In this document: one piece after another, positions 1-8,022 of the stretch
Position numbering within the stretch: position 1 is the stretch's first letter
Layout: each line of letters begins with the position of its first letter
Origin: Acetobacteroides hydrogenigenes
Lineage (GTDB): Bacteria > Bacteroidota > Bacteroidia > Bacteroidales > ZOR0009
DNA length: 64,000 nucleotides
Direction: 5' to 3'
Assembly (NCBI RefSeq): GCF_004340205.1
Contig: NZ_SLWB01000001.1
Span: forward strand, 558,001-622,000
The notes under the pieces: generated by a model
The model's database searches: none
Seen by the model: the letters and a program-made list of their open reading frames with translations, nothing else
Told to the model about the DNA's origin: nothing
Program-made: the position numbers and the translations under genes

Positions 1-1
1 T

Positions 2-1489
2 TTACTAGAGCGCCGCGAGTTTGTAGAGCGCTGCGAGATTGCTATTATGCAGATCGTTGCCAACTCTTTTGGCATCGCAGTGATTGTTGGTGCGCCCAGC
101 GTTAACCCCTACGAGAAGGGGAAGATGCTCTTCAACAGCGCCTACTTTATTGCCGACGGCGAAATCAAGCACATCGCTCACAAAACGCTTCTACCTACCT
201 ACGATATCTTCGACGAGTACCGCTACTTTGAGCCAAACTGCGAGTTTAACATTGTAGAGTACAAGGGAAAGCGTTTAGCCATTACCATTTGCGAAGATTT
301 GTGGGACGATCAGCCCATCAGCAACCGTTTTGGTAAAAATCAGCTCTACCGAACCTCTCCAATGGAGAATCTTTCGAAGCTAAACCCCGACATTGTTATC
401 AACATTGCCGCCTCGCCCTTCTCGCACGACAAGGTAGAGGAACGGCTCTCCGTATTTCTTGGCAACGTTCGTCGCTACGGGCTTCCGGTTGTTTACGTAA
501 ACCAGGTAGGCGCCAACACCGACTTGATATTCGACGGCTCATCGATGGTTCTCTCTTCCGATGGCGAGCTATGCGAAGCCCTAAAGTCATTTGAAGAGGA
601 CTATAGGGTTATCAACACCAATAATCTTAAGCCAGATCACTTCGAAAAGACATCTTCCATCGAGCGAATTCGTCAAGCCCTTGTGCTAGGCATACGCGAC
701 TACTTCGCTAAGATGAACTTTAAGACCGCAGTTCTTGGTCTTTCGGGGGGAATCGATTCGGCGCTTGTGCTTGCCCTTGCCGCCGAAGCCATAGGAGCAG
801 AAAACGTTCGCGTGCTAATGATGCCTTCGAGATACTCTTCCGATCACTCGGTAAATGATGCTGTGGAGCAGGCAAAACGAATGGGCGTTAAGTACGATAT
901 CGTTACCATCGAGGAAGGATTTAAGGCGTTCGAAAGCATGCTAGCTCCGATCTTTGGCGATCTTCCATTAAACGTTGCCGAAGAGAATATCCAAGCGCGC
1001 ATTAGAGGAACGCTGCTCATGGGAGTATCCAACAAGTTCGGCAATCTTCTACTCAACACCACCAATAAAAGCGAGGCTGCCGTTGGATACGGTACGCTTT
1101 ACGGCGATATGAACGGATCGATGTCGATTCTTGGTGATGTTTACAAGACACAGGTTTACGAGCTGGCAAAGCTTATCAACAAGGACAAGGAGATTATTCC
1201 AGTTAACGTACTAACTAAAGCGCCTTCGGCAGAGCTTCGTCCCGACCAAAAGGATACAGATTCGCTGCCCGACTACGACGTTCTCGACGACATCCTATTT
1301 AGATATATCGAAAGACAGGACGATGAGCAGGCAATTGCGGCTGCTGGATACAGCCCCGAAGTCGTTCGCAAGGTGGTTCGATTGGTAAACATGAACGAGT
1401 ATAAGCGATTCCAGTTTGCCCCAGTCCTTCGCGTTTCGTCGAAAGCTTTTGGCTTTGGAAGAAAGATGCCACTGGTGTTCAGGTTTTAA
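2..1489 (+). CDS. nadE: Glutamine-dependent NAD+ synthase, 5' end cut off by the window
   Basis: It makes NAD+ from deamido-NAD+, ATP and glutamine-derived ammonia, the last step of NAD synthesis in the cytosol. The reading frame is open back to base 2, so the Met at 47 is internal and the gene starts upstream; about 495 residues are visible. The first part is the C-terminal half of a nitrilase-type glutaminase, with the catalytic Lys in HKTLLPTYDIFDE and the nucleophile Cys in ITICEDLWDD (codon 290-292). The second part is the synthetase domain, with the pyrophosphate-binding SGGIDSA loop at about 743-763. The C-terminus is complete and ends in a basic stretch, as in family members. Full-length proteins are usually 540-690 residues, so roughly the first quarter is missing. 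The family call is secure. Confidence 0.95.
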   Translation, partial: LLERREFVERCEIAIMQIVANSFGIAVIVGAPSVNPYEKGKMLFNSAYFIADGEIKHIAHKTLLPTYDIFDEYRYFEPNCEFNIVEYKGKRLAITICEDLWDDQPISNRFGKNQLYRTSPMENLSKLNPDIVINIAASPFSHDKVEERLSVFLGNVRRYGLPVVYVNQVGANTDLIFDGSSMVLSSDGELCEALKSFEEDYRVINTNNLKPDHFEKTSSIERIRQALVLGIRDYFAKMNFKTAVLGLSGGIDSALVLALAAEAIGAENVRVLMMPSRYSSDHSVNDAVEQAKRMGVKYDIVTIEEGFKAFESMLAPIFGDLPLNVAEENIQARIRGTLLMGVSNKFGNLLLNTTNKSEAAVGYGTLYGDMNGSMSILGDVYKTQVYELAKLINKDKEIIPVNVLTKAPSAELRPDQKDTDSLPDYDVLDDILFRYIERQDDEQAIAAAGYSPEVVRKVVRLVNMNEYKRFQFAPVLRVSSKAFGFGRKMPLVFRF

Positions 1490-1525
1490 AAGAAGAGTTC
1501 GATCATCTTAATAAAATAGATAGCA

Positions 1526-1563
1526 AGGGCTTTCAATCCTCTTACCGATGGAATGAAAGCCCT
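1526..1563 (+). terminator. Hairpin downstream of nadE
   Basis: Two 14-bp arms (AGGGCTTTCAATCC and GGAATGAAAGCCCT) pair with one mismatch around a 10-base loop, 37 bp after the nadE stop. No T-run follows, so termination is an inference from position and stem strength. Confidence 0.4.
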
Positions 1564-1661
1564 AATCATATCAGCAAACAAGGAAATTGATAGACATAAA
1601 GCTATCCCGAACAAGGTTTTCACTATAATTTATTCTATCTTCAAGCAAACATATTGACATT

Positions 1662-4616
1662 ATGACCTCGTTCCTCTCCGATTTGGCTCGCACGCTTTAC
1701 CAAAAGCATGGAGATAACATCCATAAGCTAACCATTGTGTTCCCTTCGCGAAGGGCTCGTTACTACTTCTCGCGGGCTTTAGCCCAGCTGATAAAGCAAC
1801 CAACGTGGCAGCCGCGGTATGTTGGCATCGACGAGTTTATTCATGGACATACGTCGCTGCGAGTTGCCGATAGCTACCGGCTTATCATCGAGCTGTACCG
1901 TGCTTTTGCCGATGTGAAGAAGACTAATGAGACTTTCGATCAGTTTTACTTCTGGGGCGAGGCGCTGCTCAACGATTTCGACGCCATAGATAAGTATATG
2001 GTGGAGCCCGATCAGCTTTTCCGCAACCTTGCCGCCGAAAAGGAGCTTACCGACGACCTTTCGTTCCTTACCGACGAGCAACGCGAGATCATTGCTTCGT
2101 TTTGGAAGGCGTTTGAGGCGAAAGAGAGCCAGCAGAACGAGTATCAGAGCCAGTTTTTATCGGTTTGGGAGGCGCTTTTGCCCATCTACCGACAGTTTAA
2201 TCAGCGTTTGCGCGAGCAGGGGCTTGCCTACTCGGGGATGATATACCGCGACATGGCGCAAAATCTAAGAAACGGAGAGGAGCTATTCGCTGATGCCGAG
2301 CATACCGTGTTTGCGGGCTTCAACGCATTGAATAGGTGCGAGCAGGTGCTGTTCGACTACATGCGTAAGCGCAATGCGGAGTTCTACTACGACTACGACT
2401 CGTACTACGTTAAGAGTAAGGAGCAGGAGGCAGGGCTTTTCCTTCGTAAGAACCTCGAAATGTTCCCGGAGGCAAAGAATCTCAACCCAAAGAATCTATT
2501 TAGCAAGGGGAAAAAGGAGGTTGCCATTGTTGCTACACCGTCGGACACGATACAAGCGAAGTATGCGGCGCAGCTGGCAATGGATATCGTTGCACGCGGA
2601 GGCAAAGCGGAGCAAACTGCCATCGTTTTCACCGACGAAACGCTACTTACCCCGGTACTTTCTGCCATTTCGTACAGCGACGAGGGCTCTACATCGCCAC
2701 AAATCGAAACGGTGAACGTTACGATGGGCTATCCGCTAACGATTACGCCCGTTTACTCGCTTATCGAGCACGTTTTGTCGCTGTACAGAACGCTTAAGTC
2801 GAACGATGATGGCGTTTTCTTCTACCATAAGGACGTTTCGGCGATTGTTAGCCACCAGCTGCTTAAAGGTTTGGGCATAGAGGAGTTCGAAAACGTCCGT
2901 AAGCAGATCAAGGAGGAGAATCAGATATTCCTTTCGCAAAGTAGGCTCTGCCAGCTGCCGCTTATCGGACCTATTTTTTCGATAGAGGCATCATCTAACA
3001 AGCAAAAGGAGGGAAAAGTAAGCTACCAGCGGCTATCGGCAGCCCTTATAGACATACTGGAGCAACTTTTGGACCGGGAGAACGCCAAAAGCGACGAGCA
3101 ATCGGAGCACTACGTCGAGTTTATCAACACTACGCTGGTAGCCCTACGCAAATTGCACACGGCTTTGGTGCGCGAGGCGATGGATATATCGCTACAGGTG
3201 TACGTTAGCTTGGTTAGGAAGGCGCTTAGCGGCATTCGCATTCCGTTCGAAGGCTTTCCGGTAGCAGGATTGCAGCTTATGGGGATCCTAGAAACGCGTA
3301 ACCTCGACTTCGAGAACGTTATCATCCTATCTTTAAACGATGACCGCTTCCCGGCAGTAGCTCAGCAGCCATCTTTTGTCCCCTACAACATCAAAAGAGC
3401 CTTTGGCATGCCAACCTACGAGCAACAGGAGGCGATGTACGCCTACTACTTCTACCGTTTGCTGCAAAGGGCCGGCAATATTCACCTTTTGTACAACACT
3501 AAAGCCGATGAGCGAAGCACCGGCGAGATGAGCCGCTTCCTGCAGCAGCTTAAGTTCGAAAGCGGTCTCGATATCACCGAACAAACAATCGGCTACTCGT
3601 TAGGATTTAAGACATCGCCCGCTATTACCATCGAAAAGACGCCGGAAGTAATGGAAATCCTCAACCAGTACGTCGATGGAAGCCGCCGTAGAGGGCTTTC
3701 GCCAAGCGCCATATCGTCGTACCTCACCTGTAGGCTGAAGTTCTACTTCAACTACATCGCCGACGTAAAGGAACAGGAGGATGTGGAGGAGGATATCAGC
3801 AATCAGATCTTCGGTAAGATCCTTCACGAAGCGATGGATGTCATCTACCAGCAGCTTGGTAAGGAAAGCATCGCAGCCAACGAGCTGGAGGCGCTGCTTA
3901 ACGACCAACCGCGCATCGAAAAGGTAATTGATGATGCATTTGCTAAAGAATTCATCCGAAGCGAAGAGGGTAAGTCGCTGCTTAAGATGAATGGCAAGTT
4001 CCTTTTGGTGAAAAGGGTCGTTACCACCTACATTCGGGGAATACTTAAGTACGATTTGGAGCTGATTAAGCAGGGTTCGTCGCTGGCAATGGTATCATTG
4101 GAAGAGCCAATGGCGGCAATGCATCCATTTACCGTCGATGGACAAACGCGAAGCATCTTCCTAAAAGGACGATTGGACCGAGTGGATCGGCTTAACGGCA
4201 TTACCCGCATTGTAGACTACAAAACGGGAGCGTATAAGGGCAAAAACGAGTTTGCCGGATTCGAAAAGATGTTCGTCGGCAAGGATACCTCCAAGTATTC
4301 GGGCTCTATGCAGACGTTTTTATACTCGCTGATGTACGACATCAGCAAAAAGGGCGAGGTTAAGAACATTAAGCCAGCGCTCTACTTCGTTCGCGGCATC
4401 CAAACCAACGATTTCGAGCCATCGCTAGCCCTAAAGGAGGGGAAGAATAAGCCAACCATAATCGAAAACTTCTTCGACTACAAGGACGAATACGTTTCGT
4501 TCCTGGATAATGCCCTCGCGGAGCTCTTTGGTTCGTCTCAGCCCTTCGATCAGACCGGCGACCCGGCACAGATGTGCCAAAAGTACTGCCCGTATAACGT
4601 AATATGTAAGCGATAA
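1662..4616 (+). CDS. AddB-like PD-(D/E)XK nuclease with Fe-S cluster cysteines
   Basis: 984 residues, probably a subunit of an AddAB/RecBCD-like double-strand-break processing complex. The N-terminal part (VFPSRRA near residue 26, SLNDDRFP near 555) has the degenerate helicase-like look of AddB. The C-terminal nuclease domain carries the metal-binding core: GRLDRVD near 835 and the VDYKTG motif near 850. Cys690 (in YLTCRLKF) together with Cys972, Cys976 and Cys982 at the very C-terminus matches the spaced cysteines that hold a 4Fe-4S cluster around the AddB nuclease domain. Met at 1662 is taken as start because the SRRA segment follows at the expected distance. No AddA-type helicase gene is in the window, so the partner is either elsewhere or downstream of a different promoter. 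The nuclease domain is secure; the AddB role is inferred. Confidence 0.85.
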   Translation: MTSFLSDLARTLYQKHGDNIHKLTIVFPSRRARYYFSRALAQLIKQPTWQPRYVGIDEFIHGHTSLRVADSYRLIIELYRAFADVKKTNETFDQFYFWGEALLNDFDAIDKYMVEPDQLFRNLAAEKELTDDLSFLTDEQREIIASFWKAFEAKESQQNEYQSQFLSVWEALLPIYRQFNQRLREQGLAYSGMIYRDMAQNLRNGEELFADAEHTVFAGFNALNRCEQVLFDYMRKRNAEFYYDYDSYYVKSKEQEAGLFLRKNLEMFPEAKNLNPKNLFSKGKKEVAIVATPSDTIQAKYAAQLAMDIVARGGKAEQTAIVFTDETLLTPVLSAISYSDEGSTSPQIETVNVTMGYPLTITPVYSLIEHVLSLYRTLKSNDDGVFFYHKDVSAIVSHQLLKGLGIEEFENVRKQIKEENQIFLSQSRLCQLPLIGPIFSIEASSNKQKEGKVSYQRLSAALIDILEQLLDRENAKSDEQSEHYVEFINTTLVALRKLHTALVREAMDISLQVYVSLVRKALSGIRIPFEGFPVAGLQLMGILETRNLDFENVIILSLNDDRFPAVAQQPSFVPYNIKRAFGMPTYEQQEAMYAYYFYRLLQRAGNIHLLYNTKADERSTGEMSRFLQQLKFESGLDITEQTIGYSLGFKTSPAITIEKTPEVMEILNQYVDGSRRRGLSPSAISSYLTCRLKFYFNYIADVKEQEDVEEDISNQIFGKILHEAMDVIYQQLGKESIAANELEALLNDQPRIEKVIDDAFAKEFIRSEEGKSLLKMNGKFLLVKRVVTTYIRGILKYDLELIKQGSSLAMVSLEEPMAAMHPFTVDGQTRSIFLKGRLDRVDRLNGITRIVDYKTGAYKGKNEFAGFEKMFVGKDTSKYSGSMQTFLYSLMYDISKKGEVKNIKPALYFVRGIQTNDFEPSLALKEGKNKPTIIENFFDYKDEYVSFLDNALAELFGSSQPFDQTGDPAQMCQKYCPYNVICKR

Positions 4617-4660
4617 AATAATCCGTCACTAATAGTTAGCAGTAAGGCATATTAAACGCT

Positions 4661-4798
4661 CGTTATCCTCCCGTTGCACGGGATGGAGGGGTGGGTTGTA
4701 CTCGAACTTATACAAACAATACCATTTAGCCTAAACCAAATATTAGTTTTATTCGTCGATAATCCCCTACCTCCCGTTTTAACGGGAGGATAACCACC
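4661..4798. repeat. Inverted-end element 1 (gene-less, DUF559-associated family)
   Basis: The left end at 4661-4698 reads CGTTATCCTCCCGTT, a short loop, ACGGGA, then GGAGGGGTGGGTT. The right end at 4761-4798 is the reverse complement type (CCCCTACCTCCCGTT, AACGGGAGGATAACC). About 65 bp of AT-rich sequence lies between them, with no reading frame. Outside the left end is ATTAAACGCTCGTTATCC, which is shared with elements 2 and 3 as ATTAAnCGCTCnTTATCC. The family resemblance is direct; calling it a derivative of the gene-bearing element 3 is inference. Confidence 0.6.
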
Positions 4799-4895
4799 TT
4801 CGAAGTAAGCTAATCTCATACTTAATAAACTTAGGTCTTCGAAATAAGCCATAAAGTTCTGGCAAAATGCCATTACGCCTCAACCTAATCAATAT

Positions 4896-4928
4896 ATGCT
4901 TTAACCTATATCGATTAGGTTAAAGCAT
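4896..4928. other. Perfect 13-bp inverted repeat
   Basis: ATGCTTTAACCTA at 4896-4908 and its exact reverse complement at 4916-4928 flank a 7-base spacer. It lies in the 559-bp gap between the nuclease and HTH genes, 25 bp before the 21-bp array. It could be a protein-binding palindrome or an RNA hairpin; no T-run follows. Confidence 0.5.
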
Positions 4929-4952
4929 AATCAATATTTCCTTCGAGATATA

Positions 4953-5036
4953 CACCAAATACGTTTATCCACACACCAAATGCGGCAACGTAAGCACCAA
5001 CTTGGTGCATCTATACACCAAGTACGAGCAGCAACT
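4953..5036. repeat. Four-unit array with exact 21-bp period
   Basis: The motif CACCAAAT, CACCAAAT, CACCAACT, CACCAAGT recurs at 4953, 4974, 4995 and 5016, exactly 21 bp apart, while the bases between the motifs differ. The third copy is also half of the palindrome CACCAACTTGGTG. The array sits 140-220 bp upstream of the HTH gene at 5176. Spacing of two helical turns puts all motifs on one face of the DNA, as in operator or iteron arrays. Apart from this, element 1 and the inverted repeat at 4896, I see nothing in 4617-5175. Confidence 0.65.
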
Positions 5037-5175
5037 CTACTATTGCCATCATGAAATCAAACCTACCTTCAAGGAAAAGAAGATAACTCGAAGAAATACC
5101 AATAAAGAAAAGCATGCTTCTAATCAAAATTTATTCGTACCTTAATTGCATGTTTAACATCTAACCATCAGCGCT

Positions 5176-5526
5176 ATGCTAAAGCTGAATCTTCATCGCA
5201 TTCTTACGCTACGGGGCATAGAGAATCCGTATAGCCATCTTCGAAGCAAAGGATACCAGCGCCATAAGATTACCAACCTCATGCAAGGGAAAAATGCAAC
5301 CGTCAATCTCGAAGAGCTCGAGTACCTATGCGAAGCTTACGGCTGTACTCCCAACGATTTGCTCGAGTGGACTCCATCTAAGAAGAACGAGAACAACGAA
5401 AGCCATCCCCTACAACCACTACGCCGCAGCAAAATGCCTGTATCCATCTACAAAATCATCGAAACTCTGCCTCCCGATAGACTGGAGGAGCTGGAGAGGT
5501 ATATACTTGAGAAGGATGGGAAGTAA
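5176..5526 (+). CDS. XRE-family helix-turn-helix protein
   Basis: 116 residues. Residues 1-65 form a Cro/C1-type HTH: residues 20-38 (RSKGYQRHKITNLMQGKNA) hold the recognition region, followed by LEELEYLCEAYGCTPNDLLEW, the usual end of this fold. The C-terminal 40 residues (KIIETLPPDRLEELERYILEK) are a short charged helix that could dimerise. The lone gene is surrounded by repeat elements on both sides, and the 21-bp array lies upstream, so it may regulate itself. Its targets cannot be told from sequence. The HTH assignment is firm. Confidence 0.8.
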   Translation: MLKLNLHRILTLRGIENPYSHLRSKGYQRHKITNLMQGKNATVNLEELEYLCEAYGCTPNDLLEWTPSKKNENNESHPLQPLRRSKMPVSIYKIIETLPPDRLEELERYILEKDGK

Positions 5527-5578
5527 AATGGTAGCAAAATATTCTTTTCTGTTGGGCAGATCATCAATTATTTACAGA

Positions 5579-5756
5579 TAATGCTGATTAATCGCTCTTT
5601 ATCCCCTCCTCGGGAGGGGCAAGGGGTGGGTTGGGCTGGCATTATTAATATAGACGAGTTTCAATTCAAGCAAAACTGGGTTCTTTTAGACTTTTGTTCT
5701 ACTCTTTTCGACGAAAACCCACCCCTACCCCTCCTAAGGAGGGGATAACGTGCTTC
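5579..5756. repeat. Inverted-end element 2 (gene-less, DUF559-associated family)
   Basis: The left end is CTTTATCCCCTCCTCGGGAG plus GGGCAAGGGGTGGGTT (5597-5632). The right end is AACCCACCCCTACCCCTCC, TAAGGAGGGGATAACG (5717-5750). The two are inverted and about 85 bp apart, with no coding frame between. The outer 33 bp on the left (from 5579) recur almost exactly in front of element 3 (from 5851). Elements 2 and 3 occupy nearly all of the gene-free stretch 5527-5929; apart from about 60 bp between them there is nothing else visible. Confidence 0.7.
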
Positions 5757-5850
5757 GAATTAAGGCTATTGCAGACTAGGATAGCTGCTAAACACTAAAG
5801 AAGAAATGAATTAGTTTTTTGATACAGATGTAGACCTAATTAATAACCCA

Positions 5851-6372
5851 ACAATGCTGATTAATCGCTCTTTATCCCCTCCTCTGGAGGGGCAGGGGTG
5901 GGTAAAAACCAACCTTAACTATTTAAGCCATGAATAAACCCAAAGTCATTCCCTATAATCCAAAACTAGTCGAGCTTACCAAACACCTGCGCAACCACTC
6001 AACCAAATCGGAGGTCATTCTTTGGAATTATCTTAAGGGGTAAAAGATGTTAGGCTTCGATTTTACTCGGCAAAAGCCCATTGATAGCTATATCGTCGAT
6101 TTCTTCTGTAGTAAGCTCATGCTCGCCATAGAAATTGACGGGTACTCGCATCAGTTGGAAGAGGTATATGCAAAGGATGTCGAAAATAGTAGACGTTTAG
6201 AGGAACTTGGAATTAAGCTACTCCGCTTTCAAGATGTTGAGGTGTTTCAAAATACTAAAGGTGTTCTGCAGGTAATTGAGAATACCGTTATAGAATTAAG
6301 TTCTATCGCTGATTAACGTCCTAAAACCCACCCCTACCCCTCCTAAGGAGGGGATAAAGCGTTTCAATTCAA
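5851..6372. mobile_element. Inverted-end element 3 carrying a broken DUF559 gene
   Basis: Left end at 5870-5903 (TTTATCCCCTCC, TCTGGAGGGGCAGGGGTGGGT), right end at 6325-6362 (AACCCACCCCTACCCCTCC, TAAGGAGGGGATAAAGCG). The ends are inverted and frame exactly one gene, the DUF559 endonuclease at 5930-6316. Each end is itself a small palindrome (CCCCTCCT..AGGAGGGG) followed by AGGGGTGGGTT pointing inward. No transposase is present and no target-site duplication was recognised, so mobility is inferred from the repeated, matched ends and the gene-less copies nearby. Confidence 0.55.
5930..6316 (+). pseudogene. DUF559 (Vsr-like) endonuclease, interrupted by one in-frame stop
   Basis: From ATG at 5930 the frame encodes a typical DUF559 N-terminus (MNKPKVIPYNPKL, then STKSEVILWNYLKG). 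It meets TAA at 6041-6043 and continues in the same frame with KMLGFDFTRQKPIDSYIVDF and LAIEIDGYSH to 6316. Family members read LKGKKMLG or similar here, so a single AAA or CAA to TAA change explains the break. DUF559 proteins have the Vsr/PD-(D/E)XK nuclease fold; the D of IVDF and the E and D of AIEIDG are the expected core residues. ATG at 6047 could still start an 89-residue product that keeps this core but lacks the N-terminal helix. The gene is framed by inverted ends (element 3). Family call firm; loss of function probable. Confidence 0.8.
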
Positions 6373-6429
6373 TGTTTCTGCAAGCTAAGCAGGCTTCTAC
6401 TGCTAAAAACACTCCTTGAAAAGCCTCCC

Positions 6430-7032
6430 CTACAGCGACAAAATAAACACCACCAGAAACGGAACCACTATGGTTAGCGCAATACCGCTAAAGAGGGCGA
6501 TAATGGCAACCTCCTTTCCCGAGTACCTCATGATAACCGGAAGGCAGGTATCCATAGAGGTAGCCCCGGCTGCTGCAACGGGAGCCAATCGTCCAAAGAG
6601 GCGAACGTAGAGAGGTGCAAGCATAAGCGTAGAGAGCTCGCGGATCATGTTAGCCAGTAAGGCCACAACCCCCATTTGATTGCCGCTAATCTTACCAATA
6701 AAAATGCTCGACAGGCTGTAGTAGCCGAAGCCCGAACCTATCGCCAGCACGTTCTTGGTATCAATCCCTTTAACAATAAAGGATACCAGCAGGGCTCCGA
6801 TGGTTGTGCCCACCACCACACCAATGGGAACGAGAACAATCTTAAAGCTGACCGACCTAAGTATGGCAACCACATGCTCGTCGGCACCAATGCTTACGCC
6901 CACCATAAACATCAGGAAGTAGAGAGCGATGGTGCTCAGGTCGTACTGAGCCATGATAGCAGGAAGAACCCCAAAGTAGGCGAGCAGCATCCCCACAACG
7001 AAAACGGATAGAACAATAGCGCTTCCCTTCAT
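6430..7032 (-). CDS. lysO: LysO-family lysine exporter, C-terminal part
   Basis: 200 residues, strongly hydrophobic, about six membrane helices. It corresponds to the C-terminal two thirds of E. coli LysO (YbjE), including SGFGYYSLSSI, RELSTLMLAPLY and GATSMDTCLPV, which match the family signature regions. LysO exports L-lysine across the inner membrane. The N-terminal part is the separate gene just upstream (7036-7320); together they give 294 residues, close to the single-chain E. coli length. The ATG at 7032 lies three bases past the upstream stop and in the same frame, so the two are almost certainly co-translated and assemble into one transporter. Confidence 0.85.
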   Translation of the reverse strand: MKGSAIVLSVFVVGMLLAYFGVLPAIMAQYDLSTIALYFLMFMVGVSIGADEHVVAILRSVSFKIVLVPIGVVVGTTIGALLVSFIVKGIDTKNVLAIGSGFGYYSLSSIFIGKISGNQMGVVALLANMIRELSTLMLAPLYVRLFGRLAPVAAAGATSMDTCLPVIMRYSGKEVAIIALFSGIALTIVVPFLVVFILSL

Positions 7033-7035
7033 CGC

Positions 7036-7320
7036 TTAGCTCCTCCCCTTATAAATGTAGCGCTGAATAATGGCAACAACGGCGATACTTCCGGCAATAG
7101 ATCCTGCAGCAATAATCAACGCCCACAAGCCCAAGGTATGCAGGTTGCTCATCACAACAGTATTAAAGCCAACATTGGTTCCAAGAATAAAGATCAGAAG
7201 CCAAATGGCGATTGTCACTAGCCTCTCGATGGGCTTGGTAGATTTAATCCAACGCTTTACAAGAAATCCGACTAGGAATCCAACCGTAAAAAGTATAATA
7301 ACAGCAAGCATAGCCTCCAC
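7036..7320 (-). CDS. LysO-family lysine exporter, N-terminal part
   Basis: 94 residues with three predicted membrane helices (about 5-20, 33-53 and 62-84), matching the N-terminal DUF340 portion of LysO. It ends in YKGRS, then TAA, GCG and the ATG of the C-terminal gene, all in one frame. Two-gene LysO is, to my knowledge, usual in Bacteroidota, so I do not call this a mutation. It lies 57 bp downstream of the TetR gene on the same strand, so it may belong to the same transcript as the efflux operon or have its own promoter. Confidence 0.8.
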   Translation of the reverse strand: MEAMLAVIILFTVGFLVGFLVKRWIKSTKPIERLVTIAIWLLIFILGTNVGFNTVVMSNLHTLGLWALIIAAGSIAGSIAVVAIIQRYIYKGRS

Positions 7321-7377
7321 GTTTATAGTAGAGGCAAAGATAGCGTTTTATTATTCAAGGACGAGTAAAGGAAAGGT

Positions 7378-7998
7378 CTAACAGGCAACGACTCGAAGAT
7401 CGAGGACTTCGCGTAAGCCTCCTAACCCGATTGACGAGCAGTTTCCCTTTAGCATGTAGTACATCACCTTATTAAGCCGGCTTCCGGCAAGAAGACCTTC
7501 CGCGTTAGCTTCATGCCTATGCGAGAACATCTCTATGCTCGAAAGGTAGAGCTTGCTTGCCAAAGCGGCATCAATATCAGACTCGAAGACGCCAGTACGA
7601 ATTCCCTTCGTAAAAAGATGAACAACCAGATCGAGGATTTCCCCACGGCGCTCGTCCGTGATGCGCTGCGCCGCAGCAGCATCAATCATCGCTCCCTTAA
7701 TAGCAGGATGACTCGAGAAATCGCGAAGTAGGGTGCTTACATTTCGCCCAATTACCACCAGCGCAGCTATTGGGCTTGCAGCTTTCGATGCATCCAAGCG
7801 AATTTTATCAATGCGGCGCTTCAGGAAGCTATCCATAACGCACTCCATTAGCTGCTGCTTGCTGTCGAAATGGTTGTAAAGCGTCTTCTTGGAAACGCCA
7901 ATCGAAGCTGCAATTTCTTCAACCTTAAGATTAACGCTTGTAGAATCGAGAATTACCTTCGAGACTAAATCTATATAGTAAAGCTTTTTAGACCTCAT
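7378..7998 (-). CDS. TetR/AcrR-family regulator at the end of the efflux operon
   Basis: 206 residues. The DNA-binding HTH lies near residues 22-50 (VEEIAASIGVSKKTLYNHF, then DSKQQL), the diagnostic TetR pattern. The remaining 150 residues are an all-helical ligand-binding domain without close similarity that I can name. It starts 24 bp after the permease gene, on the same strand, so it is probably the last regulator of the efflux transcript or the first gene of a unit with lysO. A second, different TetR gene opens the operon at 15061. Confidence 0.85.
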   Translation of the reverse strand: MRSKKLYYIDLVSKVILDSTSVNLKVEEIAASIGVSKKTLYNHFDSKQQLMECVMDSFLKRRIDKIRLDASKAASPIAALVVIGRNVSTLLRDFSSHPAIKGAMIDAAAAQRITDERRGEILDLVVHLFTKGIRTGVFESDIDAALASKLYLSSIEMFSHRHEANAEGLLAGSRLNKVMYYMLKGNCSSIGLGGLREVLDLRVVAC

Positions 7999-8022
7999 AC
8001 TTTATGCTAAAGATGATTTTAC

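Noticed and set aside
7036-7038. Nonsense mutation in a single lysO gene
   Set aside because: Two-gene LysO is usual in Bacteroidota as far as I know, and the second part has its own ATG right after the stop. Kept only as a finding about the junction.
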